This document shows, piece after piece, positions 24,880 to 36,034 of a stretch of DNA of 64,000 nt. Below the pieces are notes generated by a model. That model was given only the letters and a program-made list of their open reading frames with translations, had not been told where the DNA came from and searched no databases. Position 1 is the stretch's first letter. The number at the start of each line of letters is the position of its first letter. The stretch spans positions 36,969,222 through 37,033,221 of the forward strand of contig OX104117.1 of the NCBI GenBank assembly GCA_944474755.1. The letters are read 5' to 3'. The DNA is from Limnoperna fortunei (Eukaryota; Mollusca; Bivalvia; Mytilida; Modiolidae). Position numbers and translations under genes: made by a program.

Positions 24880-25700
24880 GCAAACGAGAGAGGGTAGAAC
24901 GCAACGTAGACAATGTGTTTCAACTCCAGACTGTCAAGAATAAATTTATATTTTCGAACCCAACCTGTATAAGTGCGGATGAAATAATTCCAACTTCAAT
25001 TATAAAAAAGCGAAATACCAGCAGCACCGGGTCTCCAAGAAAACAAATTAAATTTGACACACCAAAAATCGAACTCTCAGTAATCCCAGAAGAAAGATTT
25101 TGCATTGATTTCTCGTATCTTTTTCAGACAGCCCTGTAAGATGTGGTGTTCCTGAAACCAGTCAATCAATACATGTTCCGTCTAAACTTCAGCACCGACA
25201 AACTTTAGCCACAAATCAAGAATTTCGATCCATTGAATACCACCAAAAACTCAAAAAGTCGCAAAATGCTCCGCGCATTACGATACAACACGGCAATTTG
25301 TTTAACATTAAAAGAAAAAAGCGATATCCTAAATGACAACAAATTTTGGGCAAATACAATAAATTTTACGCAACAAATCTCAAACAACAATTTAGAGATA
25401 TTTTATGGATTTCAAGATACAGGCAATGTTGTCTGTTGACCATTCTGCACAGCGCAAACGGAAATCCGAATGATGTCACTAACTCTATTAAAATTCATGT
25501 TTTACGTGTTAATGGACAGGGGAAAAATATTATTAATATAAACAACCGAAAGTACAACAAAACGACAATGGAGTGGATTGCGGTGTATTTGAAATGGCTT
25601 TCGCTACCAAGTATTGCTTCTTTGGATATAATGGACGGAGTGGGGTCGTCCTCGACACTCACAGCATGTGTGCATTTTTTTCGTACGCTTTGTATATAAT
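24880..25700 (+). other. Unrecognised coding-like region in TIR element
   Basis: Several overlapping plus-strand open stretches: 24915-25139 (with T-S-S-T-G-S-P-R-K-Q-I-K-F), 25233-25439 and 25346-25699 (117 codons, with L-K-Q-Q-F-R-D-I-L-W-I-S-R). Parts in different frames read protein-like, suggesting a decayed gene with frameshifts. No transposase motif (DDE or zinc finger) is evident, so a captured host fragment is possible. Confidence 0.3.
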
Positions 25701-26193
25701 AAGTTTGTAAACACCATTTCCAAAAAGAAAAGTTCGTTTAACATCAAAATTAAAGTTAGCAGATATCAACAATACCCATAGAGCTAGACTGCAAAGCTAA
25801 TTGTCGACTACCGAATTTGTACGATGATATGGCAAGTTGCGAGACGTGTGGAGATTTTTTTCCATTTGCACTGTGTCAGCCTGCTTGATTTTTTCTTCAA
25901 CAACAGTTACCCGTTTCTTTGCCCGTCAAGCATCAACAAGTGTTAAATATTAACAGTAATTTACTAATTACACAGATCTGTTAAGGATGTATTTGTTTTA
26001 ATACTTAAGATTTATTTTTTGCAATAGTTATGAAACCTAACCGTTGCGGTTTTTTTCTTAAATTTACGCAAGACAAAAAGCTTTTTTGATTGGCAGTCGC
26101 AATGTTTAAATAAAAAACAAGCTATGCCAAACATGAAATGTAAAACTCAAAACAAAATATAACAATAGAAAGAATTTTACGGTAATAATCAAA

Positions 26194-26225
<32 letters not shown>

Positions 26226-26439
26226 AAAGTCATTTGTTCAAAGAACAAATGTGAGGTCTTTCCCGGCATTTTCTTAGTGTTATGTCTAGGTATATGGTTG
26301 CTAATTTTGAAAATTGCTGCCCATAACCATTGGACTTTGGTCCTAAAACGAATGGCTTATTGAGACGGTCACAAAAACCCTATGTTCACTATATTATCTC
26401 TGATGGTTTAAAAGTTATAAGCCATAAACTGATGAGCCG

Positions 26440-27520
26440 AAACCGCAAAGGCCATAACTTGAAAACGATTTGTCGCACAGTTTTCAATAATTTAAATCAA
26501 ATGTAGATCTCAATGAGAGGAACATTTTTCTGATATAATGTCTGCTTAATATTTTTATGGTTTTTGAGTTATTTCGAAAACAAAATTTAGCCAAAACCTG
26601 TCAAGGGCCATAACCTCTAAAACGGTTTGTCGCACAGTTTTTGAACCTGTGTATCAAATGTAGATCTCAATGAGAGGAACATTTTTCTGATATATTGTCT
26701 GCTTCAATTTTTTGTGGTTCTTGAGTTATTTCGAAAACAAAATTTAACTGAAACCTGTCAAGGGCCATAACCTCTAAAACGGTTTGTCGCACAGTTTTCG
26801 AACTTTATATCAAATGTAGATCTCAATGAGAGGAATATTTTTCTGATATATTGTCTGCTTCAATTTTTTACGGTTTTTGAGTTATTTCGTAAAATAATTT
26901 AGCCGAAACCTGTCAAGGGCCATAACCTCTAAAACGGTTTGTCGGACAGTTTTTGAACCTGTATATCAAATGTAGATCTCAATAAGAGGAACATTTTTCT
27001 GTTATATTGTCTGCTTCAATTTTTTATGGTTTTTGAGTTATTTCGAAAACAATATTTAGCCGAAACCTGTCAAGGGCCATAACCTCTAAAACGGTTTGTC
27101 GCACAGTTTTCGAACCGTTATATCAAATGTAGATCTCAATGAGAGGAATATTTTTCTCATATATTGTCTGCTTCAATTTTGTATGGTTTTTGAGTTATTT
27201 CGAAAACAAAATTTAGCCGAAACCTGTCAAGGGCCATAACCTCTAAAACGGTTTGTCGCACAGTTTCGAACTGTTGTATCAAATGTAGATCTCAATGAGA
27301 GGAACATTTTTCTCATATATTGTCTGCTTCAATTTTGTATGGTTTTTGAGTTATTTCGAAAACAAAATTTAGCCGAAACCTGTCAAGGGCCATAACCTCT
27401 AAAACGGTTTGCCGCACAGTTTTCGAACCTTTATATCAAATGTAGATCTCAAAGAGAGGAACATTTTTCTAATATATTGTCTGCTTCAATTTTTTATGGT
27501 TTTTGAGTTATATTGAAAAC
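26440..27520. repeat. 157-bp tandem repeat, about 6.8 units
   Basis: TCAAGGGCCATAACCTCTAA recurs at 26601, 26758, 26913, 27070, 27227 and 27383 (period 155-157), preceded by a divergent partial unit at about 26440. Units contain ATCAAATGTAGATCTCAATG and GGTTTTTGAGTTATTTCGAAA. Non-coding; internal to the TIR element. Confidence 0.92.
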
Positions 27521-28323
27521 CCAAATTTCAATGGCGGCCATTTTGAAAATGGTGGACCAAAAAATTTTGTTGATCCGATACATGTAATTAGGACCCTCAT
27601 ATCTACCTGGAAACCAAGTTTTGTGTAAATCCGACAACTTTGACGTTTTCGACAAACTTCGCGTCAAAATCGCGTAAACAGGAAGTGGATCGAAGAATGT
27701 TTTTTTGCATGACAAATCATGGCCATAAGTCAGGCAACATTTTCCTCACTTTAGATTTTTGATATCTGTTATTGTTTCTGAGTGTATCTGCACACAAGGG
27801 TAAACAGTGTTTGGGGAGATAACTCTGTTTCTAAAAATAGATCGGTGTCGCAGGGTGACTCAGGTCGAGCCCAGGTAGTGTCTGTTAAGTGTGCCAAGTT
27901 TCAAAGCGATACGTCAAAACACTTTTTTGACATCTGTGGCAGAAAAAAAAAATAATAATAATCATAAGAAATACAGTAAGGTCTTTCCCTTGGAAAGGGG
28001 AAAGACCTTAATTATTATTATTATTATTATTATTATTATAACTCGTTTAGCAAACCATGTTTTACCGGACATGAGTTACCTCCCTTCACATCTCGGCATA
28101 CCCGAAATACCTACATACGGAACAAAAACTTACATTATTTTCATAAGTATATGTTTTATTACATTTTTCCTTAAATATAATTATTCAATATCAGAAGATT
28201 ATTATATCCGTCACATATTTTGTGAAAATATGGTCAAATAACTAAGTAATTAATTCAAGTCGATTTCCGTCTCGGGGATTTTGTCTCGGGTTCGGGTTCG
28301 GGCTACCCGAAATACCGACCACC

Positions 28324-28790
28324 GATCACTGCTGTTGACTGCTAAAATACTCAAACAAGGGTTTGTTGTACCTAGGTTGATGTTATCTCTACAGAAGTTC
28401 TATGGTCGGCACCACGACCTAATTGATCGTTACGGGAAATCAGTGTCTCAAATACGATCTGACATTTTCGCTGAGTCATAGGTAGCGTTTCCTATTCCTG
28501 GATTTGACTTTTCCCTAGACAAGACAATGAGTAACTCGACGGGTGTCTAATTAGAGGCAGGCACTGCTTACTCGTCCGGAGCACCTGAGTGCACCCATGG
28601 TTTTTATTGGGTTCGGGTTACTCTCTTTCTGTGTTTTATGTTTTGGATTTTTGTGTTGTGTTTATCTATATCGGATTTGTAACAGTCCCTTGGTTTTTGG
28701 CTCTTGTTGTTCGGTCGGTTTTCTTTGCTACTTTCAATTTAGCATTGTTCGATGATGGGCTGTTCTCATATGCCTCATCAGCGCTCTGAA
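28324..28790 (+). pseudogene. Penelope-like RT fragment, copy 3, 3' portion and UTR
   Basis: Continues after the inserted TIR element: L-L-L-T-A-K-I-L-K-Q-G-F, then K-F-Y-G-R-H-H-D-L-I-D-R-Y-G-K-S and a stop at 28479-28481. The UTR block CTCGTCCGGAGCACCTGAG is the complement of that in copies 1 and 2. Confidence 0.72.
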
Positions 28791-29089
28791 AGTGCATCTG
28801 TAATTATAACATTTGTAACAATAATAAGTTTTTTGTTCTTTTATCTAGAACATCATTACCAGAGAATCTCAACGTGCATTCTGATTTTACCTAATTATTT
28901 TTATTTGTTAAATATAAATGGCAGTCCACATTTTACTTTTAAAATGTTATCATTTACCATTTTTATTTTGGTATTTATTTCAGATTCAGCATAACAGTTC
29001 TGAATCAGTCAACACTAAGTTATTCAACATGTCGGAAGAAAGGTTTTAACCTATCATGGTGGACCACTAAAGACTTCGATGTCTCATCT

Positions 29090-29790
29090 CTTTGGATTTT
29101 TTTATAACGTCAGATACAATTTCTTTATAAGTATTGTGATGAGTTCCACTTCCCTGCCGAGCATTAGCAGTTTAGTTGTTATGCTCTGATGAGGAATAGG
29201 CATTAATGTCAATGGAGTTGTTCATCCCAGTTCTTTTGGTTTTTACTGACATATTTGCTCAGTATATCCTCAATAGAGCAATTTAAAACCATCACTTTGA
29301 GGCATGAATTGTGTTGTTTTCTATTCGGAAGGCCGTACATAACTCTTTAAAGAATTTTGACACAAATTGCCTCCCATGGTCGTCAGTATGTATTTGTCTG
29401 GGTACCCCAAAACGGCAGACAAAATTTGTTACAAAATTATGTACTATGGTAGAAGTTTCCATGTCTGGCATACGATAACCCTCGGTCCATTTAGTGAAAT
29501 AATCAGATACAACTTACGCGTATCGGTGCCATCTATTAAAGATGGAAAATGGACCAATCTACGGTAACTCTCTCAAGTGGAGCGCCTACATAGTATTGTT
29601 TTATTTTGCTCTTGGCACGCCTATGAGGCTGTTTTCTAGGGCAACACACTGTACAGTTTTGTATGTGTCTCATAACTTCTTTCTTATACCCCATCCAGTA
29701 AAAACAGTTCTGGAATCGAGCTGTTGTCTTATGTATCTCTCAATGACAACATTGCAGATCATCTTCCACCATTATTAGTTTTTCTTGCCT
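29090..29790 (-). pseudogene. Ty3/gypsy integrase remnants
   Basis: On the minus strand, broken frames carry the integrase core: L-E-R-V-T-V-D-W, V-V-S-D-Y-F-T-K-W-T-E-G-Y, F-V-C-R-F-G-V-P-R-Q-I-H-T-D (second catalytic Asp) and I-E-D-I-L-S-K-Y-V-S-K-N-Q-K. Multiple stops and frameshifts. This is the 3' end of the gypsy element whose 5' part is at 48951; a SINE-like copy (29965-30345) sits between it and RNase H. Confidence 0.7.
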
Positions 29791-29964
29791 CCATCCATTA
29801 GGAACAAGTAACTGAAAAATTGTTTCCACAGAGGTGGAGTGTATTCACCTTCTATACAGTATATCATTGATGAGCACAATTCTCTCCAATTGAGACTGAT
29901 GAGCACAATTCTCTTTAATTGAGACCAGTACTTTTTAAACGGGGTGTTTTCAATAGCTACATCT

Positions 29965-30345
29965 TCAGACATCTTCGTCCTCGGGTGGCAGATAGGGGAG
30001 CCTCTCGTTGGGAGGGTTGTCAGGTCATAATACGGAAAGCCTGGCCGCGGACCATAGTGGGTAACGTGTTTGGAGAGTGCCACGCTCCTTGCATAATAAA
30101 GATCCCTTTTGTAGATTTCGAAAAAGAGTAGGCTCATTGTAGCTTCTACAAAAGGCTAAATCCTCGGACCCTAACCAATACTCCGTACTTTTCCAGTGGC
30201 AGTCAAAATTTTGCTCCCTGTGCCATCCCACCCCTTTTTTAATTGATGTATTGTTTGTTAACTTGTTCCTGTCCTGAATTATAGCTGAAATACTGCTCGC
30301 TGAACGTTAAGCAAACATCCAATCAATCAATCAACATCAGACCAA
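29965..30345 (+). mobile_element. SINE-like repeat with (CAAT)n tail
   Basis: Contains GGTCATAATACGGAAAGCCTGG and GTTTGGAGAGTGCCACG, then the end block ATAGCTGAAATACTGCTCGCTGAACGTTAAGCAAACATCC plus CAATCAATCAATCAA. Related copies: 20536-20840, 15083-15170, 62025-62175 (minus), 6065-6120 (minus) and 58758-58800. The end block is the same as the 3' end of the Jockey-type LINE at 2205. Confidence 0.65.
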
Positions 30346-30818
30346 TTTGGTCTTTCTCTCAGCTCAGTTTTCATTTTATGGAGCTTTGATAAAATGTCAC
30401 CACATTTTTTAGCATCAAATATTTGTCTATCTTGCTTATATATAAGCCATTCACATATAATTGGGTCATCCGAGAGGAGATTTCAAATTTTGTTTTCCTT
30501 TTTTTGACAGGATTCACATTTGTTAACGATATCACATTCATTTTGATCTTGTTTATTACAGTGGTTACAATCACCACATGGTCTACGCTTTCTTTAAGGG
30601 CAATGTTGCTCCTGAAAATTGTATGCATTTCCAACCATCGGGTCATTTGACCTTCCGGATTCCTGAATCGAAGTAGCCAGGTCAGCGCACCGTGGTCTGT
30701 ACGGACTACGAATTCGGTTAAGTATAAATAATGGTGAAATTGTTTTATACCAAGAATGACAGCGAGTAACAGCAAGTAACACAATACTGCATTTGAGCTC
30801 CAAATAAGCTATTACAAC
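30346..30818 (-). pseudogene. Ty3/gypsy RNase H C-terminal part
   Basis: Minus-strand frame resumes after the LINE with V-V-I-A-Y, then L-L-A-V-I-L-G-I-K-Q-F-H-H-Y-L-Y, V-V-R-T-D-H-G-A-L-T-W-L (catalytic Asp of RNase H) and E-G-Q-M-T-R-W-L-E-M, as in gypsy elements. A spacer rich in Lys/Asn follows. A frameshift lies near 30780. Confidence 0.8.
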
Positions 30819-31112
30819 TTCTTTTCCGTTAGGTTAAACATATTTTATTGTTGAAAAACAAATGGATCAGACACAAGTTTCACAACTTAGTACTGTCTTT
30901 TCCAGAAACATACATATATACACACAATGATTGACATCATACATTATAGAATTACAACAATATATATTTTATATATGAAGACGTGAATTTTGAAAAGATA
31001 ATAATATTATTACAAATAGAATTATAAAACAAGAAAAATACTAAAGAGATGATTCAATGGATTTCGTATGCAGGAAAAGAACGAATCGAACAGACCTTTG
31101 TATATGATGTTT

Positions 31113-31386
31113 TATTGTTTGTTTGTTTGTTTGAATGGTGTTTTAACGCCACTTTCAGCAATTTTTCAGCTATTTCATGGCGTCCAGTTTTTATTGGGGG
31201 AGGAAGCCGGAGTACCCGGAGAGAACCCCCGACCTGCGGTAGGAAAACTGGCAATCCTTGTCAATTAAGATTGGAGTCGAGTACACCCTGCCTGCAGTGA
31301 GAATCGAACCCGCAATCTCAGTGTTGACAGACCACGTGATCAATAGTAGACGAACTACCTTGACCACTCGGCCACCGAGGCCCCTA
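31113..31386 (-). mobile_element. tRNA-derived SINE in the LINE 3' region
   Basis: On the minus strand it begins GGGGCCTCGGTGGCCGAGTGG with A-box-like TGGCCGAGTGG, followed about 50 bp on by B-box GGTTCGATTC (complement at 31301-31310), and a conserved body (CTCCGGCTTCCTCC; GCTGAAAGTGGCGTTAAA). It ends in a (CAAA)n tail. The A/B spacing and sequence indicate a Ser/Leu-type tRNA head. About 274 bp. Intact enough for RNA polymerase III promotion. Confidence 0.82.
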
Positions 31387-31631
31387 TGATGTTTTACGAA
31401 TACACCGTAAAGTATTGACGTGAATATGTCTGTGATAATTATCAATATAACAAAAGGATTTTTATATTTATTTACCTATAATGTAAGTATATTTACTTTA
31501 TTATTTAGTAGTTATTTATTTGAAATCCATTGAGTCGTGACTCATCATCAATGATCATACGAAGCGTTGTACAACCAAACACTATTTCTTTAAAATACAT
31601 ACGACTTATTATTGACATTTACTTTTAGACA

Positions 31632-34600
31632 TTACTGTTGTTGTCGAGAAGTGAACCGTTCAGTATCTTTAATAAATTTCTGAACTGACAAAAATATTGC
31701 ACAGTTTTTATCAATAGTTGTAGCTTCATTTCCGTATAATAACAGTTTAACATTAATCGGAGCAACTTCCATAGTTATCCGTTTTATTTCATTATACATA
31801 CGAGTTCTCTGAGTATGAAATCTATGACAATGTAGTAAATAATGTTCAGCATTCTCATTATAGAAACCACATATACATTCTGAATTTGGTATTAAATTTG
31901 CTTTATTTAAGTCAGCATTAAGTGCACTGCAGTTATTGCGCAATCTCGCATGTAATACATTATACAATCTATCACCGTAAGCAAAATATATTGGAGGTTT
32001 TTTGCATCTGAAATATAAATGTTGTAATTTTGATTTAAAGGAAGTAAACGCAGGAAGTTCTCTGATTTTAAAGTCCAATGCGTTCCATAATTTAATCGAC
32101 GATGGAAAAAAAGACTCTTGATAAATTGATAAGTTATTAAATGGTATACTAATATTCAATTTACTTCGCAGGTTGTAATTACTTGTTTCAAATGTAGCAG
32201 GTGGGACTAAATCATAGAGATAATCAGGAGCCTGGTTATGAACAATTTTATAAAAAAGCAATATTTTTTTAAATTCCCTTCTTACACTTAATTTTTCCCA
32301 TCCCGTTTCATTATAAATAGATGTAATACTAGCGTAGCATGGTAAACCTGTTATTATACGTGCAGCCTCAATTTGAATTCTTTCTAGTCTTTCTGAATTA
32401 ACCTGCCCACAGTTGTCCCAAACTTCAGATGCATATTCTAAGATCGGTCTAATGAAAGTGAAATATATTTTTTCAAGATATTCCATTTTTAGTTTAAATT
32501 TTAGTTTTCGTAAGACAGTTAGCTGTTTAGATGCTTTCTGTACAAGATTATCGATATGTTTAGTCCATTTGCAATCACTACTAAAAGTAACACCTAAATG
32601 TTTATGTGTGGCAACAGGGGCTAAAGACGTTGTTCCAAAGTCAAAAGACAAATTTAACTGTGCATTTCTCGTACTAAAAAGCATGATATCAGTTTTGTTA
32701 GGGTTAAACTTGATTGACCATTTTTTAGACCACTGATCTAGATGCTCGAGATCTTTAGTAATCATAATATTAAGGCTTTGATGGTCAGTTGCAATATGAC
32801 CAATAGAGGTGTCATCAGCAAAAAGTCTTCCAAGTCCAACCATTTCATCTGCAATATCATTAATAAAAATCAAAAATAAAAGAGGTCCCAGTACTGACCC
32901 TTGAGGCACACCGGCTTTCAATATACCAACACCTGATATAGAATCTTTTAATACTACTTTCTGAGTACGTCTAGAAAGATAACTTTTTAGCCAGCATAGT
33001 AAATTTCCTGTAATACCATAGTTTTCTAATTTGAAAATAAGTGCTTTAATCCAAACCGTATCAAAAGCTTTACTAATATCAGCAAAGGTGACACTAGTAA
33101 CTTGTTTATTGTTCAGTGCTAATAATATTTGGTTATACAATTCAATTAATTGATGTGTTGTTGAGTAACCAGGAAGGAAGCCAGACTGAAACTTATATAT
33201 CAGTTTGTTATTATGTAAATGATTAAAAATATTTTTATAAACTATTTTTTCTAAAAGTTTACCGACACAAGATAACAAGGAGACGGGTCTATAATTTGAT
33301 GGCAATGACTTGTCACCTGATTTGAATATGGGAGTAACATGAGCAATTTTCCACTGGTCGGGAAAAGTATTCTCTTTTAAAGATTTTTTGAAAAGCAAAC
33401 ATAATGGCTTAGAGATTTCATTGCTTACAGCAAGTAGCATTCTGTTGCTTATTATATCTGGACCCACAGCTTTATTTACACAAAGTGTAGACAGCATATC
33501 TAGGACATCCTGTTCACTGATATCAATTTTTGAGATGGGATTCAAACACCTATTTACGAACGCAGGCAATTCTTTTTGATCTACATCTATGTTGGAGATT
33601 GAACAAAAGTATCTATTTAAAATTTCTGATTTTTCAACAGCATTATACGATAAATTGAGATTATTACTGGGATCTTTTAATGGAGGAATATCGTGAACGG
33701 GTCGTTCATTTTTAATTAACATATTAATGGTCTTCCAATATAATTTGCTATTATTTACTTTTAATTCATCTAAATTTTCGTTAATGCTGGCAAAGAACCT
33801 TTTTTTTGCCTGCTTTTTTAAATTATTAACAGTATTTCGTTGTTGTTTAAACTTTCTTTCGGTAGTTGGAGTTTTAAAACGAAGAAATATTTTCCGATAT
33901 CTGTCGCGTTTACGAACTTCACGTCGCAAATTTGAATCAAACCAAACTTTATCATCACATCTAATAAGTACCTCCCTGGTAGGTATACATTGTGAAGCAC
34001 AATGTAGAAAAGTATCAGTAAAGTTTGTACAGGCATTATGAATATTATCCGCATTAGTAATTAAAGTTTCCCAGTTTGCTTCACAAATTTTTTGTTTCAT
34101 AAGATTGTAGTCTCCTTTTTTATAATCCCAAATTTTACGTTTATACGTTTTGTTATTAATGCAAGCACATTCTATTGTTATGTATGTTCCGTCGTGATCG
34201 CTGAACTCTCTGTCAATAGGTATTGTGTCAGCGTCAACAACGTTAATAGAATCCGTGATCAAAATCGGATCAAGCAGAGAAGTATTTCCTGTCCGTGTAT
34301 CAAAATGTGTAGGTTTACTTATAATGTTAACTAAGCCGTTAATTAAAACAATATCGCCAACATTTTGCGGTAGTTCTGACATAAAGTTTTTATTCAGATC
34401 ACCTAAACAGATTATATTGTTATTCTCGTCTAACGCGTTTTTTAACATTATATCAAAATATTGCCAAAAATAAACAGGGGATTGTCTTTCTGACCTATAG
34501 TTTATGTTCATTAAAATTGATCGGATACTTGTAGTCAATTCAAACCACATGCTCTCAACCAGCTCGTGTTCTAGATCTGCTCGACGTATAATATTAACAT

Positions 34601-35102
34601 AACTTTTGAAATACATGATAATACCACCCCCATTCGAGTTTCGATCTTTTCTAACAGGACTTTCAAATCCCGACAAACAGATGTCCGAGTCCACTATATT
34701 ACAATCTAGATGAGTTTCAGTAAAAAATACAATATCGAACTCTTCAACAATATCAACAACATAATTTAATTTGTTTCTAAGGCTTCTAATGTTACCATGG
34801 AAAATTGACATTGTTGTTTCTTGACCTTCCGGTGTGCCTCCGGGACCTGGGTTTGTTTCAATGTCACCACATACTAATAGCAAACTAATTAATAACAGCA
34901 GGAATGTAATCGTGATACAGTTAGACCTGTATTTAGCAGTAATAACAGTTTTTAAATTACTAACTGACATCAGTATACAGTACATAAGATCACAACAACT
35001 GAAGGATATTTTAACGACTTTTCTCAAACAACTCATACAAATTTTATAATAAAACAGTCCTATTGTTATTCGGTATGCTAAAATATCACTACCCATTGTC
35101 AA
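31632..35102 (-). CDS. LINE ORF2: 2A-like peptide, endonuclease, reverse transcriptase
   Basis: 1156 residues, uninterrupted. Residues 62-78 are hydrophobic, directly followed by D-I-E-T-N-P-G-P (80-87), a 2A-type ribosome-skipping motif. The APE endonuclease follows: N-I-R-S-L-R-N-K, F-T-E-T-H-L-D (catalytic Glu), G-D-L-N, S-D-H-D. The RT has the conserved blocks R-P-V-S-L-L-S, S-G-F-L-P-G-Y-S-T, A-D-I-S-K-A-F-D-T-V-W, G-V-P-Q-G-S-V-L-G-P and the catalytic F-A-D-D. The C-terminus has a C-I-C-G-x-H-C-H zinc-knuckle-like block. Clade is probably CR1/L2-like (inference). The N-terminal start is uncertain; internal Met at 45 is possible. Confidence 0.9.
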   Translation of the reverse strand: MTMGSDILAYRITIGLFYYKICMSCLRKVVKISFSCCDLMYCILMSVSNLKTVITAKYRSNCITITFLLLLISLLLVCGDIETNPGPGGTPEGQETTMSIFHGNIRSLRNKLNYVVDIVEEFDIVFFTETHLDCNIVDSDICLSGFESPVRKDRNSNGGGIIMYFKSYVNIIRRADLEHELVESMWFELTTSIRSILMNINYRSERQSPVYFWQYFDIMLKNALDENNNIICLGDLNKNFMSELPQNVGDIVLINGLVNIISKPTHFDTRTGNTSLLDPILITDSINVVDADTIPIDREFSDHDGTYITIECACINNKTYKRKIWDYKKGDYNLMKQKICEANWETLITNADNIHNACTNFTDTFLHCASQCIPTREVLIRCDDKVWFDSNLRREVRKRDRYRKIFLRFKTPTTERKFKQQRNTVNNLKKQAKKRFFASINENLDELKVNNSKLYWKTINMLIKNERPVHDIPPLKDPSNNLNLSYNAVEKSEILNRYFCSISNIDVDQKELPAFVNRCLNPISKIDISEQDVLDMLSTLCVNKAVGPDIISNRMLLAVSNEISKPLCLLFKKSLKENTFPDQWKIAHVTPIFKSGDKSLPSNYRPVSLLSCVGKLLEKIVYKNIFNHLHNNKLIYKFQSGFLPGYSTTHQLIELYNQILLALNNKQVTSVTFADISKAFDTVWIKALIFKLENYGITGNLLCWLKSYLSRRTQKVVLKDSISGVGILKAGVPQGSVLGPLLFLIFINDIADEMVGLGRLFADDTSIGHIATDHQSLNIMITKDLEHLDQWSKKWSIKFNPNKTDIMLFSTRNAQLNLSFDFGTTSLAPVATHKHLGVTFSSDCKWTKHIDNLVQKASKQLTVLRKLKFKLKMEYLEKIYFTFIRPILEYASEVWDNCGQVNSERLERIQIEAARIITGLPCYASITSIYNETGWEKLSVRREFKKILLFYKIVHNQAPDYLYDLVPPATFETSNYNLRSKLNISIPFNNLSIYQESFFPSSIKLWNALDFKIRELPAFTSFKSKLQHLYFRCKKPPIYFAYGDRLYNVLHARLRNNCSALNADLNKANLIPNSECICGFYNENAEHYLLHCHRFHTQRTRMYNEIKRITMEVAPINVKLLLYGNEATTIDKNCAIFLSVQKFIKDTERFTSRQQQ
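34842..34865 (-). other. 2A-like ribosome-skipping motif in LINE ORF2
   Basis: Codons for D-I-E-T-N-P-G-P (residues 80-87 of ORF2) match the 2A consensus D-x-E-x-N-P-G-P. Skipping would separate after the Gly at residue 86, releasing a hydrophobic N-terminal peptide and an endonuclease-RT that starts with Pro 87. The upstream leucine-rich stretch is usual for 2A contexts and also resembles a signal sequence. Confidence 0.85.
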
Positions 35103-36034
35103 AAATCAGACACATATATAATGGTAACAAATAGGACTGGAAGACAGTAAATGCTAATACAACGAATTTAGGACACGTACGCTTCGAATGATCATATTTG
35201 ACGAAAAAGGAAACAAGTATTAAGAAAACTATGTACAATTGAACGTAGAAAATACCTAGCATTGATAACATTGCTAGACGAGGAGCGAATACGAAGAGAT
35301 TAGATTTACTAATAGTTTAATTAGTTTGTACCAATGACACCATAGTTGAACGAGGAAAAAATAATAAAATAAAATAATATAAAAACTAAATTAGATTAAG
35401 GTAAGAAATCAGTACTGTGTTGAAAAGCAATGTGCAACAAAAAATAAATTAATTAAATATAATAATAATAATAAGTTGTTTAATAAACCGCCAATAACAT
35501 CCCATTTGCAATAATAAAAAGTGTTACAAACGAACGATAATTTAGTTTTATAGGTATGATTACGACTAATCAACCCTGACACGGGATATCGTAAGAGATC
35601 TAAGTAAGTGAAGTAAATTCATAACAAAGCATGTGTTACATTTTAATGAATACTATTCATAAATCACTTCACGTATAACTCATTTGTAAGTAATCACGTG
35701 TTCAATGTTTTTAAACATAAGTGATGGCACATATATAAATGTGTTATAAACTAACACTCATTAAGCTTATAAGGATAGTTACGACTGAATAAAAACCATA
35801 CACGGGCTTATCATAAGATAGTATAATAATAAAAAATAAATAAAAATAAATAAATAAAAAAGAAAGAAAAGAGAGCACAAATTACTCATTCGAAAAAAAC
35901 AATAACAACTACGTATTGAATGTTTGTAAACATAAGCACGTGTTCTTTTACGGTCGTATTTGTGATTAATTTCAAAATTAAACAACTGACATTATTATTT
36001 TCTATGACACAATTAGTTGGCTGTAAAATTATGT
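35103..36034. other. LINE inter-ORF spacer
   Basis: 930 bp between ORF1 stop and ORF2 start, AT-rich with A-rich runs (35450-35475, 35825-35870) and no sustained frame on either strand. Unusually long for a bicistronic LINE; ORF2 would need internal initiation, reinitiation or a separate transcript. Confidence 0.7.

Larger units (their letters stand above)
24077..28323. mobile_element. Mutator-like TIR element, 4.25 kb
   Basis: Ends are inverted repeats beginning GGTGGTCGGTATTTCGGGTA: the outer 70 bp (24077-24146 vs 28254-28323) are nearly identical, the middle has diverged, and an inner part (to about 24336 and from about 28060) matches again. The TIRs are therefore about 260 bp and each holds two copies of GTCGGTATTTCGGGTA. 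The flanks carry a 9-bp duplication G[C/A]TCACTGC (24068-24076 and 28324-28332) inside the Penelope-like RT, and copy 1 of that RT shows the uninterrupted site. Long TIRs plus 9-bp duplication indicate the Mutator group. No transposase was recognised. Confidence 0.85.

Noticed and set aside
31353..31386. A tRNA gene of Ser/Leu type
   Set aside because: The A- and B-box sequence is the head of a SINE; no complete cloverleaf with acceptor stem is present and a repeat body and (CAAA)n tail follow.
32413..34473. Plus-strand ORFs across 32.4-34.5 kb
   Set aside because: They are antisense shadows of the LINE ORF2.
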